Positions 1 through 12,259 of a stretch of DNA of 64,000 bases are shown here, one piece after another. How positions within the stretch are numbered: the first letter of the stretch is position 1; every line of letters starts with the position of its first letter. Position numbers and translations under genes: made by a program. This DNA comes from Pempheris klunzingeri (lineage: Eukaryota; Chordata; Actinopteri; Acropomatiformes; Pempheridae), in contig NC_092018.1 of NCBI RefSeq assembly GCF_042242105.1, positions 26,468,167 through 26,532,166 on the forward strand, written 5' to 3'. The notes under the pieces were generated by a model that worked only from the letters and a program-made list of their open reading frames with translations, was not told the DNA's origin and made no database searches.

Positions 1-1187
1 TGAGCTGTGCTGTGACCCACTCGATCAAAGATATCCAGGTCCTTCACCACCACATGGCCGTTTAGACGGACGTCAAACACCTAGAAACGAGTATAGTGAG
101 AGTATAGTGACGGGTATGCAAACAACTCCCAGAGTACTGTCGCTGAACACCAGTGTGCAGAAACACGTCTATTAAAACAGAAAAAATGATGCATGATATT
201 AACTGGACAAAGGGGGATATCAGCACATGGAAATGAGGTGCAAACAAGAAATATGCATACACTGTCCATTGAAACTTCACACTGCAGTAGTGTATCAAAG
301 ATTCATTAATTGCCATACCTTTTGCTGTGACTGGGCAAAGTAGACCTCTGCATACTTCATAACTAGAATATAGTCTCCTTCCTCACGAATGGGAATATCA
401 TATCCAAAAGTGTCCTCATTGTAGCGCTCTGTCTGATACAGAATCTGGTCCTCTGGACTGGAGCGCAGTATTGGCAGCCGCACCCCATAATCAGATGCTT
501 CAAAAGGAGAAAAGCGTCAGGTTCAGAGTGCACTTTGCTCACAAGACCACATTAATAGCTGCATTAGTGGAAAACAGATCATGTTGTAAGTCAAGGAAAG
601 CAACCGAATTGGACATTGTGCAAGCCCTGACCTTTTCCTGCACTCACTAAATACAGTGGCCCTCTGTCTCAAATGGCAAGTTACCTCGCTGTGTTCACTC
701 CAACCACAGTTACAGTATCACTGCCTCATAGCTGGGGCCAGGAATCACACTACAGGCGATTTGATCATATCATCACCTTCTTCCTCTGCTGGCTGAGAGG
801 GGCGGAGCTGTACTGCTCTGTGCTGACTCTTCATTAGTTAGTGGCTACTTGCGGAAGCAAGACCATGCAGAGTTTTCCGCTGGAAATGTCTGTTACTCTG
901 AGGAACAGCTTGAACTCCCAGCAACTCCTTAATTACAGGTGAAGCCCGGCAAGACTTGTATTAACCACCGACCACATCGACTCACCTTTGCCAACCTTCC
1001 CTTCCAGTGGGTCCTTTTTGAAGTGAATGCCATGCACGTCTACGTGTGTGTCACCCCCGGCATTTACAGCCCAGATAACCCGTTCAGCCAGGCTGGGGCC
1101 CCCACCGTCCGCCAAACACTGCTCTGCCAGCAGCGACAGCACCGCTGCGACCAGCCCGACGACGAGCTGCGCCGTGACCCGCTGCAT
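1..1187 (-). CDS. mlec: malectin, 5' three exons (partial, runs off window)
   Basis: Malectin is an ER-resident, membrane-anchored lectin that binds diglucosylated high-mannose N-glycans and takes part in glycoprotein quality control. Three coding exons are visible on the minus strand: 986..1187, 319..497 and 1..80, with the rest beyond the left edge. Exon 1 starts at the ATG at 1187 and encodes a hydrophobic signal peptide ([19 protein letters not shown]), then the start of the malectin domain ([20 protein letters not shown]). Exon 2 carries SDYG, TERYN and [11 protein letters not shown]. These contain the tyrosines and phenylalanine known in the family as glucose contacts (Y67, Y89, Y116, F117 by spacing); the catalogued Asp lies outside the window. 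Donors are GTGAGT and GTATGG, acceptors are AAG and CTAG, and the phases join in frame. An in-frame ORF extends upstream of the chosen ATG, but only this ATG places a signal peptide at the N-terminus. Identification is secure; a teleost a/b paralogue cannot be assigned. Confidence 0.96.
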
Positions 1188-4100
1188 TGCCCCGCACAGC
1201 CCGGTCCTAGACACAGGGACAGACGGCGTCGGTATCTGCCCGCTTGAAGCACAGACTCCCTGTACGGAAGTAACTCTCCCACATGTAACATTAACCACAC
1301 AAGGATGGCTAGCACCAGAAGCTAGCCAGCTTGTCTTCATGACATGCAACATGATATGCTTAAGTTAGCCGGCGTGCTAACGTGAACAGCACCGACACCG
1401 GCAGTAGCATTAGCATGGAAGCACACACAGACACAGACAGACAGTGTGATTATCACAAGTGTCCTAGCTTAACATATTTACGATATAAAGCCTCTGCATT
1501 AACATGACAAACACTAAGACATGATTAGAAATTAGCGACGAGGAACGTTGGTAAGTTAGGCTAGCTAGCTGCCTACCTGTCTAACCAGAAATACTTGGTC
1601 AATGAGAGCCCGGCTAACATAAAGTCTCCTACCTTCCCCTTCCACAAATATCTTCAGGCCGTCTTTGACCAGTGTGTGAGCTTATTTCTGCGGACACACT
1701 CTCACCAGGTGCCCGGACCCTGTAGGATAACTCTGCAGAGTGTGGGTATTCACAGTCACTGGTGGCCGCAGGCTGCTACACCGACTTTCATTCAATGTGT
1801 GCATCCAGACCAGGCAGCGTTTGCTCTGCTAGCTTCAGCGGCTGGCAGTGTGCAGGAGGCGGAGCACAGCGCTGCCTAACCTCGGGCTTCCTGTGGCCAG
1901 TGAGTGACACACACTGTGCCGAATCACATCCTCCTGCGAAGCTCTCCTGAACTATTAAACACCATTTTATTACAAAAACCCATCACATGCTACTCTGTTA
2001 CTATGATGTGCACATTATATCCCAACTGTTGTGGGCTGTAAACATTTTATGTGCATAGTTTAACCTTGGCTCTCAGAGGCCAGACACTGAAGCCCAGTAT
2101 CTTTTTTACACGTCAAGTGAGGCTTGTGGGACTTGAACACCCTGAGTTCAGCCTGTCAGGCAGGACCCTCAGCCTGTCAGGCAGGACCCTCGGCCTGTGC
2201 ACACACCCCCTGCTTTCAGACAGCGAGGCACACAATCATCTATTAACCACGAAGTCAACCTTTTACATTGTGTTTTAAAAATGAGTGCACACACTTCAAC
2301 GAAAGCACCAATCCCAAGAGTTTTGCAGTGTTATAGCCACTTATTTGACTATTTATCGCTTGCTATGTATTGATGTTGTAATTAATTATCGGTTTAATTA
2401 TCAGTCGCTGCAAGTCTACAACAGAGTAGTTGTAATAACCGGCGCCGATCCAGCCATTCTACTCACTGACAACCTCAGGTAAGATGTCCTCAATATTATA
2501 ATGAAATGTGTGTATATATATATATATGTATTTTTAAAATACACTAATATCACACGTGTTCTTTAAGAAATCCTAACGCCCCCCTCCTTCCGGTATGGTA
2601 TGGTCCGAGTCTTGTCCAATCAGGAGAGTCCAACGCAGCGCGCACACGGTGCACCTCAGAGTTGACCAGAAAGGAATGAATGGAGATTGTTACTATAGCA
2701 ACAGCAATACCTCTATGGATGACAGGTGTTTCATGGCAGCTTTTTTTTTTTTACCTACAGCTTTGGCAAACATACGTTGAAACACAACATATCCTTAAAT
2801 TAAAGCAAACATACAGCCTTAAATTGTTTGCTACAGCTGGTGCTGTGGATTTGTCCACATTTGCAATAAATTTACAGCAACCTCCTACAAAGTCTAAATG
2901 TTTCCACAAAGTACTTTTCGTGAGCATATGTGCAAGCTATTTTTTTTTTCTTCCTATTTTACTGATAGTGTGTGTCTTCCACTTGCAACAGTGTTCCTCC
3001 AGAAGACAAGTGGCCCGGAGGCAGCACTTAATAGTGCAGTTTTTATCGTGGGAGTTGCTGTGCCTGCAACAATCTCCTCTTTTCTTGCTAGATGAATACT
3101 AATTCTTGCACTGAACATTTTAGTGTTAATGATGCATTTGCATACATACCTTGTAACTACCTGATATGCCTTCAGTAATACGCGTAACTAACGAATATGT
3201 TTGTAGTAAATCAAAGCATCAAAGCAAAATTAGATGACACAGGAGCACCGCGCAGTTATTTACAGTTTCATTTGATGACTTGCACAGTGATGGTTGTGCA
3301 GTGTTGCTGCAGGTACATCTTACCCAGTCTGCAGGCCAGAGACATGTATGAATAATAGATATTACAAGGGGGAGGTGTGTTCTCAAGACATGCAGTGACA
3401 GTACACAGTGCTCTACTAAATTGATAATGTATCAATCAAACATGACATTTAAGGTCCATACAAAAAATAAGCATGTTTTTGAGTATGTATCTTCTTATGT
3501 GTGAATCTAAAAAAAAAAGAAATGAATTTACTCCTTTTTTGTGCCTGTATTTTCTTTGACAACACCACTCAAGGGGGCTCAAATGTAAACACCTTTTATT
3601 TCATTACAATTAACTTGGCGAAATATTTTGTTTACTTTGTTAGACAAAAATGCAAATGTGCATACTGAATTTAATAAACCTGTCTCTTTGGCATGCATAA
3701 AAATTGCTTCAACGACACAGACGTGTGGAACTTTACCGCGACTACAATCGTATTGACATACAGTACAGGTACAACATAACCACATCCACTGAAAATACAG
3801 TTATACTGTGTGTGTATATATATATATGTCATTCCTACTGTATGATCACAGACAATCACTAGCTCCCGTAGATTAGAGGTTAAAGACAGTTGGAATTCAA
3901 ACCTGGAGGTGCTCCATTTACACTGCACACAGACACTGCATAGGATGTAACAAACCCCAGCAGGCTAGTGTCTGTGAGCACTTTGGTTCTCTAGGTTTAC
4001 ATTTTAAGAGAGAGCTGTCTGTAAATAGAGTTTCAACTGCCCTTGATCTAAGACAGTAGCGAATAACATATATAGAATGTATTCAGAGTGATATTTCTCA

Positions 4101-4746
4101 TTAATATCAGAGATCTGCTTCTTCATTGCATGTAGTTGTCAGACAGTGATGCTATTGTTGAACTGGACTCGCACAGTGAAGAATCACAGATGGTCACACA
4201 GTTACAATACAGGTGTTATATTGCCACATGGGTTCCTGGGCGGAGCACCAATGTCACACAAAGGACATTCCACTTACAACTTCTAATAAAGCACAAACTG
4301 TGTGGAAACAGACTGTAACGTTCAACATTGCACCGATCATTTACATCTTCTCTGCAGTCATTCACTCTCTCATCCTGACTTTGTTGTACATCAAAGGCGA
4401 CATTTTGCAAGACACTTATTTTTACCATGTAGAGGACGAGACAAGACATCAGCGATCTATCCACACAGGAAGTTATTTAGTGAGAGTTAAAGTGCAAAAA
4501 CATAAGTTGGACAATCATGAGCTAGGCTACAGCAAATTCTGCCTCCTTTGAACTGGAGGCTTTTCAGGAAGAACACTTATTGATCGAAAGTGTGAGGTGA
4601 CTCCTCGCTCCGTAACATTCAAGGAGTTTTAATTCCAGTGTCATTCAGAGTTGGGTGGCTCAGAGATGTAAGCACGTCCTCTGTTGTACTTGGTCAAGTA
4701 TAGAGAAGGACACAGGTTCACATTCAGGACTGATCATTTTACGATC
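1188..4746. other. intergenic region between cabp1 3' end and mlec promoter
   Basis: No credible coding exon was found. The first few hundred bases above 1188 are the presumed mlec promoter and 5' UTR, GC-richer than their surroundings. Positions 2150-2191 hold two perfect 21-base tandem copies (AGCCTGTCAGGCAGGACCCTC). A short TA run lies near 2515. The part nearest 4746 should be the cabp1 3' UTR read leftward; a reversed AATAAA-type signal (TTTTATT on the plus strand) occurs near 3595 and is one candidate end. Confidence 0.6.
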
Positions 4747-7700
4747 TTAGCGAGACATCATTCGTACAAACTCTGTGAAAAGACAGGAGGAGAATGAGAA
4801 AATGCAACAGCTGCACTAAGCTCAGCAGAATATCTTAAATAAGTAGTTTAGAAAAGGTGATTTGCCTTCAAAGTCAACAAGCCCATCACCATTCAAGTCA
4901 ACATCCCTCAGGATATCTTCCACTTCCTTTAGACCCACCTGGGAACAAAAGGCAAAAGTTAGTGGCGTACCGCACATGGTGGGTGGAGACACTCTGATAT
5001 ATTATGATCCAAATCTTTACCTGTTGACCCAACAACTTCCTCATTGCATCTCGGAGCTCAGATGTGCTAATGGCACCATCTCCATTAGTGTCAAACTGAG
5101 AACGACAAGCAGAGGCATTAAAGTAAATAGTAGAAATCTCACAACTTGAGCTACAGAATCCAAGAATCTACATTTGGATCCAGAGACTCTTACCTCTCTA
5201 AACGCGTCTTTTAACTCTTTTATTCCAATCATGTCTGCAGTTTCGGCGAGGAGTTTTGGGCCCATCAGCTCAACAAAATCCTCAAAGTCAACATGACCGC
5301 CCACTTAAGAACAAGAGATTTTGACACAGAATTTCAAACCACAGTAAAAACACATGACACAACTATATACATGACATATAAATAAGTCCTCACAGTTCAT
5401 ATTTATCTGTTGGCTCAGCTCGATCAGCTCCATTTCAGTGGGCATGTATCCCATAGTTCTCATGCAGTTTCCGAGATCTTTACAACTGATGAAACCGTCC
5501 TTGTCTTTGTCAAACTCTTTGAAAGCATCCCGCAACTCTGTTGAGCAATAACAGAATTATTTTTAGTAGCTGAATTGTACGGCTGTCGTTCTACTTACAT
5601 GTGAGAAAACTTGCCCTTCTTTTTAATCTAGTTTTACTGTTATGTTTGTCCTGTGAAGCACAAACAAACCTGTGTTTCATTTAGAAATACTTGACTGTGC
5701 GACTTCAAAGAAGAAGGAGAACTTTTAAGAATGACAACTTACCGTCCATTTCCTCCGGCCGCAGCTCTCTGTCCTATTGAGAAATGACATTCAAATGTTG
5801 GCCAGTACAAAACCAAACTCACGACACATGAAGAAATCATGATCACACATGTATGAACTACATACCGCTGACAATGCTGTGACTTGAATGATACCCAAAC
5901 CTAAATCAGCGCTCTTCTCCATATCAGTCGTCTCAAGAACCTCACCTTAAGGATGTCTAACAGTAAGAGATGGTGACAGTAGACTGAAACTATCTCACAT
6001 CTTGATGACAAACCCTCCAAGTATAAATAGGCTGATTCCGATCAAGCATAACTGGAAACCGTAACCCTCGAGTTCACAGAAGAATGTGACTGTTTCTATT
6101 TTTTTCAGCGCTTGCTTATAATGTACGCAACCTTTAAAGGGCAGAGAGAGAGGCAGACATATCCCAGAGCCCTCAGGGGTTAACAGCAGGAGCAGTGAGA
6201 AGTCTAAACACAACACTGAGTGCTGACGTCAGGCCCAAAGAACTGTCTGACCGGAACCACCTGCAGAAAACACACAGGAGGTACATGAGCCCCTCTGAGA
6301 CGTAGCCCGCCAGCCCAACGTGTGTGCAGCATCAGCTCTTCTGTCTGCCAATCCATCACTATAAGTGCATCAACCTGATATGTTCCACTGCACTGCTGAT
6401 CACTTCACCCATGTCACTGTGCAAAAACCTCCAGTGCTAGCCTGTTTTCAGTGAGACTTACAAAAGCACAAAACCTGAAGGATGCTCATTCTTTTTGTAC
6501 AATTCACCTGCCATCACTGTGCGTTGATTGACTGATCGGTTGACCGAGTGCAGACAACAAGATATATGAGCTGTGGATGGGGTTGTAACTGAGTCACGGG
6601 AAGGAATAGTTTGACATTTTGGGAAACGCGCTCTTTTGCTTTCTCGCCATGGGCGAGATAAGAGCATTGACACCACTCTCATGTCTGCATCCAGCAGCCG
6701 TTAGCTTGGCTTTGCACAAAGAGTGGAAACAGGGGGAAACAGGTAACCTAGCTCTTTCTGAAGGTAACAAACTCTACAAACGCTATTAGCTTATCTAAAA
6801 TTCACAAATGAACACGTCATATCTTGTTTCTTTACACACAAGATATGACGACCTCCAATAACTAACAGCACCTGACGGATTAAACAAACAAGATGTTGAC
6901 TAGTGACATTTAGAGGTGCTGGTAGATGGAGTTTGTTACCTTTAGACAGACACAGGCTTAAACTGTTTGCCTGCTGTTAGTCTTGGGTATCTGTGAGAGA
7001 CAACCAGTGGGACAGAGCAATGCTAAGTCTTTGCTCCTTAAACCCTAAAATGAGGGATACTGCTAATCTAATGTAAGTAACAAATGTAATGAAAGTTGTT
7101 GCGTTCATATGCATTGCAATTATGCACAAGCTCCCAAACATGCTTGTAGTCACTTCTGAGCTTTCAGGCTCAGTCATCTTCCAAACCTGTGTGTTCCCTA
7201 TTGACAGCTGGCAAGAAACCAGTTGAAAGCAGCAGGAGTGGAAATAATATGATAGATAATAAGTGAAAGGGTCTCAACAACTCGGCGGTAATAGTTGTTG
7301 TTGCAGCCTGTTTGGTAATGATAGAAATAATATCCAAGTTAGCGATAATGCTGATGCATACAGACAGATGTAGATAAAAAAAGTATGTTTGTCCGGACTT
7401 ACGTACAGCCTGCCTGCACGTGGCCAAGCCTTTACTCAGGAAGACACAGGTTTGCCCCATTATGCTGCTCACGAGAACACAGTTTTGTGTCATGGAAACA
7501 ATGGAGTCCTGATAAGGCCCAAGATACCCTGCCTGGCCCACCTCCTCACAGGACAGCACCCCTCTGAATCTCCTCTCAGCATCCTGGAGCGTCTTTCCAG
7601 AGGGGTGCAGAGACAGTGTTAGAGATCTGTAGCAGCTTCATTGCAGAATGCATTAAAGATACAAGTTGAGAGAGGATGTCTGGCAGTCAGTGTAGACTCT

Positions 7701-9804
7701 TGGAAATAGGCAATAGATTAAATGCTACACAAAAAATAGTGGTTGCTTGGGGTGGCTGAGGTGCTATAAAGCACCACTGCAAATAAAGAGCCTGCTCAGC
7801 CCCTATATGGTCCTTTAGAGGCTCTCTACTGGTTCGCCAGCTTACTTTAGTTAGGTAAAGGTTTTCATTTGACAAAAGAGGTACTATAATAAAGGTACTA
7901 TATAGCACCAAAAGTGGTTCCCCTGTGACCATGAGCCAAAAAAAGCACTTTTAGTGCTATGTAGCACCATTTTTATTTAGTGTGCAGGACAAAACTGTAC
8001 TTCTCTGCGAAGGTATTGTGTGTGTATGTATGTGTGTTGTGCAAGTTTGTATCAGAGGAAATATGAAAACATGTCAGAAAGGTAAATGCATCAATAACAC
8101 AGCACGTTGCCAACTTTCCACTCATCACTCCTAACAGTTTACTTGCCACGTTGTAGGGACTGGCACCTCACACCTATACACTGTCACAGGAACAGTAAAC
8201 ATGCTCGGAACAGACAAGACAAGCTAAAGCACGAGGGAACAGGCTATATGTGCTGTCCTCACTAAAGACATGATCTAAATTCGTTAGGATACAATTTCTT
8301 CTGATGGACATACGGTATATTTTTGCTAAAAAGTAGTTCCAAAGTTCTGCTAAAGTCTGAAGCCATCAATCTGTCGTGTCAATAAAATGCACTAGAGAGC
8401 CGTCTGCAAGCAGTGAAGTTTCAGAATAGGTTTCACTTCTTAAGGGAATTTCCATTGCAAACTACTGACATTTAAGAGTGTGGATGTTAATCCTAACTCC
8501 AAACTGGGTCTAGTATAAACCTGATGAATGCTGATTTAGTCTGTTTTGTAAAGCACATCAAAAAACACAAACAGATAATAAAAAATCTTTTTTGCAACAT
8601 GTTGACTAAATGAAAAAATGTGATGACTAACTTCATCAACATGTGTGAGTTCGAGCAGAAAGAAGAACTGCAAGTGCACACAACCCTGCAAAATTGTAAG
8701 CAAGATCGCATGCACAGCCATCCAGTTTCACTGACCAAATTTGAAACGCGTCACAAAATCCACCAAACAAATCCAGACACACAGGCTGTAACAGAGTAGT
8801 GCATCACAATTAAAACGGTCCTACCGTTCTCAGAGGCCAGTCTAAGCAGTTTCCCATCCCAAAGGAGAAAAGAGTGACTAAAAAGGACCATGAGGACTCT
8901 TTCTCCCTTAAGTCTGCAGTTTGGGTTTTGAGAGGAGTGAAAACTCTGGTTTCAGCAAGACCCATGAAGACTGGGATGGTAACCTACAGCAGGTTGGAAA
9001 AACGGTGAACTGCACTGTGCTGAGCTATGTGGAGTTAGTAAATGAAAGTAGCAGTAGTAAAAGAGACGGTGGGAGAGGGAGGGGGTGGGGGAGAGAGGGA
9101 GACGGAGAGAGAGAAGACATAAGAGTGAGGGTGTGAGACTAAATGAAAGAGGGAAGTGGGCCAAGGAGGGAAACAGAATTATGCCTATTAAAGGAAAAGA
9201 GGATGATCCACTGACTGTGAGATATTTCAGCCAACTGTCACACCGACCAAACTGTTATAGTTATTCTGTGAGCAACACAGACAATTCAACATGGATTCAC
9301 AGGCTCCTGACAGAAGAATAAACATGAGAAATGGGATAAGGGGTAGCAGCTTTCCTGCTGCCAAATATAGTATTAGCAAATGTGCACCTGACAAGTAACC
9401 TTTGCCTCAGTGTCACACACACATTGTGAGGTGTTTGCTCTTTCTGGGCCATGAAAATCTGTACCAGGCAAGTTTAGGAGAACACTCTGTAATGACCTAT
9501 TTCCAGTCTTGCCGTCCTCCTCACCTGCACTCTCACTCTCGAGCGCGCGGACTAATTTCTCAATTTTCCAGCTTGAGATTGCATTTGAACTCATGCATTT
9601 CACTCTGTGTTTCTGCATACGCCCTTGTTTTTCTTGCCTTGCACCCCCACTCCCCTGCACATCATCATCTGCCCTCTGCAGGCGAGGACAAGGTCACTGT
9701 GACCTACAGCAGCCACCCAGTGCCAAAGAGAAACCCATGAAGACTGCGATTGTGTGAAGAATACAGTCACTGGGTAGTCCATCTGTTACAGTGAGTTTAT
9801 ATCT

Positions 9805-9854
<50 letters not shown>

Positions 9855-12259
9855 CTGCAGAAAGAAGACCAGACTACAGGTGGCTAATCAGTTTTTGTTT
9901 GCACAGATAATTACTGAGGATATGGTTCCCTTTATGAAAAGACTTATACAATTCTCATCCCAAGGTACCTGATCATCATCTGTTCACATGGATTTCCATT
10001 CTGGCCTGTCCAAACACTACTTGCAGCCAGAGCGTTAAAAATCCAGTTTATTTTAAATGCTTTGTTCAGACAAAATGCCAAGGGCAGTGTGTGTATCCCT
10101 CACACCATGCGCTGCATTTCCACCCGCCACTGAACTCCTCTCCATCTCACTGTCTCATCAAAGACCTTTTCCAGGTCACGCTAATGTTTTCACAGAGCTG
10201 CTCACAGACTGACTCACAGGTTATTTGTAGAATAGGCTTTCATACTATAAGTACTAGAAGATTTTTCTCTTGAAGCAACAATGGATGATCTCTGTGGTCC
10301 CACACTGAGCCTGATTTACAGCTGAGAGCTTCCTAATTCAGCAACATACTTAAAATCACTTCCTGATTCACGATCAGACTAAAATACAAACACCCTGCAC
10401 GGAAAGAGCTAAACTCTGACTTCCAAAGGGGAGACTAGAGAAAAGCCCTCAATGAACTGCACCTTATTAAGACCTTGGTGAGGTTCTGCAATGTAAAACT
10501 ATATAAAACCGGTTTCCTTTGCTCTGTGTGTTACAGTTATGCAAAATCACATGACTGATGAGAATCCAAGCATACGAAGATGAGCTTTCTATCGTATAAA
10601 TAGATTCAAGGCTCAAAATAGAGCCAAACAGAAACATCAAAGCGATTTCCTTCAAACGCAACACGGCCATCTCTGCAGCGTTCCTCACTGAATGATGCAG
10701 GAACATGAAAACACGTCTTTGACCAAATACACATCAGCACATCAGAGATTTCCACCTCTCTGTAATAGAACATTTCACCTGCCCCGGCAGCATCCACTTC
10801 AGTAAAAAAAAAAAAAAAAAAAGGGCTCCCTGATTGAGAAGGTCTGTAGGAGGTAGTGCTGGATTTACAAATTACATAAGAAATGAATGTGTAAAAGCTT
10901 CTTTCCTCTATAGTCTGTCCTGTAATGACACCGTTTGCAGAGTGTATCACAGAGCACATTAGCTTATAATGATTGTAAACAGGACTTTGGTGTTGCCAGA
11001 AGCCACCACTTCATTGGCCACTTCATATCTGTGTGCGCTTTCGTGGAAAAAAAAAACAAGGCACTACTTTTTGCATGGCAATCCTAACGCATTAGATTTT
11101 TTTAAGAGAACGCCTGCAGAACTAGAGACACTAATGTGGTGTCATCTATTCAAATCGCTCTATAAAACCTGTTTATCCTTTGGCAAGCCTTTTATTAGTG
11201 CAGCACAAAGAATAGGCTCTACTAAACACATTTCACACATTGGGTTTGGGTTTAGGGTGTCACTGGCAAAGCTCGTCAGGGGCCCCTGAATTTCCAGGCG
11301 CGTTTCTGCTCTTCACACATCCAAACTCCTCAAATCAATTTAACCAACTGGCCAATCGTGGATGTAAAATAATTACGACAAAAATATGCTAAGCAACTAA
11401 CGGATCCATTCAGTTTGCTGTATCAGGGCCTTACCTGCCCAAACAGTGAATTGAGGATAGTGCGTAAATTGATATCGGACGCAGAGGAAGCAGCACTGGA
11501 CCTCCGGGATCGGCGAGAGGACCTGCTGGACAGCGGCACCAGGGAGCAGGAGGACGGGGATGGACTGCTGACCTGCCCACCGCTATGAGCCAAGCTGGCC
11601 CCTTTTTGGTCTCTCGGCTCACAGAGAGGAGCCCTGTCGTCGTTGCTGTCCGACAGAGAGGGCACCCTGGGGATCGGGCGAGTGTGCGTGTGGCAGCGCC
11701 GGGGATGCTCAGGTTCAGGTGGTCCCGCCGCTGGAGGACGGTCCTCCCGGTTGTGCTTCCTGCGGTGGTGGTGCCGGTGTGTGGGTTTGGATGACCTGCA
11801 GCGCTCCCTCACACCTCGGCCCGCCTCGCCGTTTGGCTCCGGCGGGTCGGGAACTTGGCTGTGAGGGGCATGGGATTTACACTTGCCCCGAGTGGCTGCA
11901 TTATTACTACTGTCCTGGCTGCCGATGAGGGACGGGTGGCACAGGGGTCTCCGGGCACTGATGTCGCACTCGGCCGACCAGAAGGACTCCTCGGCTTTGC
12001 TGCTGCTCTGGAGTGCGGCGGGACGGTGGTGATGCTGGTGCTGATGCTGATGGTGATGCTGACTTCTCCGGCTTTCCGCTGTGCGTTCAGGGAGGTGTGT
12101 TGGTCTCCTCGCCGCCGAGGATGATTTCAGTAACGAGGTGGTGGATTCAGATTTGGGAAATGAAGAGCTCATTGCTGCGGATCTGGTCTGGTCTATCTCG
12201 GTGGGTTGATCGTCGGCATCATACACAGTTTTCTCTCCATTGTCGACCCATATTAGCAT
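4747..12259 (-). CDS. cabp1: calcium-binding protein 1, caldendrin-type long isoform
   Basis: This is a neuronal EF-hand calcium sensor related to calmodulin; in mammals CaBP1/caldendrin modulates Cav1 channels and IP3 receptors. Coding exons on the minus strand are 11435..12259, 5743..5773, 5394..5537, 5194..5303, 5021..5095, 4866..4938 and 4747..4772, giving 427 aa. Exon 1 encodes about 275 residues of low-complexity N-terminal extension; its internal segment [20 protein letters not shown] matches the caldendrin N-terminus, and it ends in SLFGQ as expected. It also has a His/Gln-rich stretch. EF1 ([12 protein letters not shown]), EF3 ([12 protein letters not shown]) and EF4 ([12 protein letters not shown]) have good loops. 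EF2 ([12 protein letters not shown]) is degenerate, as in all CaBP1 proteins. The last intron begins with GC, not GT. An alternative start is the internal Met of MSSSF. Paralogue a or b is not resolved. Confidence 0.95.
6597..6960. repeat. interspersed repeat copy (family A) with internal inverted repeats
   Basis: The block contains GGAAACAGGGGGAAACAG (6725-6742), which recurs exactly at 48907-48924, and wording such as TTTGACATTTTGGGAAA and CACTCTCATGTCTG that is also seen in part near 37370-37470. Two perfect inverted repeats sit inside: a 14-base pair of arms at 6761-6774 and 6929-6942, and a 13-base pair at 6815-6827 and 6838-6850. It is non-coding and probably a non-autonomous element; I recall this sequence type as very common in spiny-rayed fish. 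It lies in a cabp1 intron. Confidence 0.6.
7407..7583 (-). CDS. cabp1: cassette exon of cabp1 specific to the L-CaBP1 isoform
   Basis: A 177-base (59-codon) exon in phase 0 on both sides. It starts after a CTCCAG acceptor and ends before a GTACGT donor. The segment [20 protein letters not shown] followed by SKGLATCRQ aligns with the L-CaBP1 insert, which in mammals is 60 residues long and contains MLAQNCAVMHNLLGPACIFL. The N-terminal half of the insert is poorly conserved, so the acceptor is chosen on phase and length. Inclusion between the MGNC exon and the DRELRPEE exon would yield the long myristoylated isoform. Confidence 0.82.
7715..7985. repeat. short inverted-repeat element (MITE-like) in a cabp1 intron
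   Basis: This stretch repeats variants of the palindrome GTGCTATATAGCAC several times (near 7761, 7900 and 7955), together with GGTACTATA and AAAAGTGGTTCC or AAAAGCACTTTTAG motifs. That pattern is typical of small non-autonomous DNA elements widely scattered in fish genomes. There is no ORF and no transposase. Exact ends and target duplication are not clear. Confidence 0.55.
8825..8857 (-). CDS. cabp1: alternative first coding exon of cabp1 (S/L-CaBP1 start, myristoylation signal)
   Basis: A 33-base exon on the minus strand encodes [11 protein letters not shown] and ends at a GTAGGA donor in phase 0. It matches the N-terminus of the short and long CaBP1 isoforms, which begin MGNC and are N-myristoylated at Gly2. 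It can splice directly to exon 5743..5773 (phase 0 acceptor, encoding [10 protein letters not shown]) to give the short isoform, or first to the cassette exon at 7407..7583. Its position downstream of the caldendrin exon implies a second promoter inside the gene. It is too short to show in ORF scans. Confidence 0.88.
9807..9852. repeat. (GT)n microsatellite
   Basis: About 23 uninterrupted GT units, in the cabp1 intron between the caldendrin exon and the MGNC exon. Likely length-variable. Confidence 0.95.

Noticed and set aside
3840-3915. Possible tRNA-like stretch (AGATTAGAGGTTAAAGAC then GGAATTCAAACCTGG)
   Set aside because: I could not fold a complete cloverleaf with matching acceptor arms, and the B-box is a poor match to GGTTCGAATCC.
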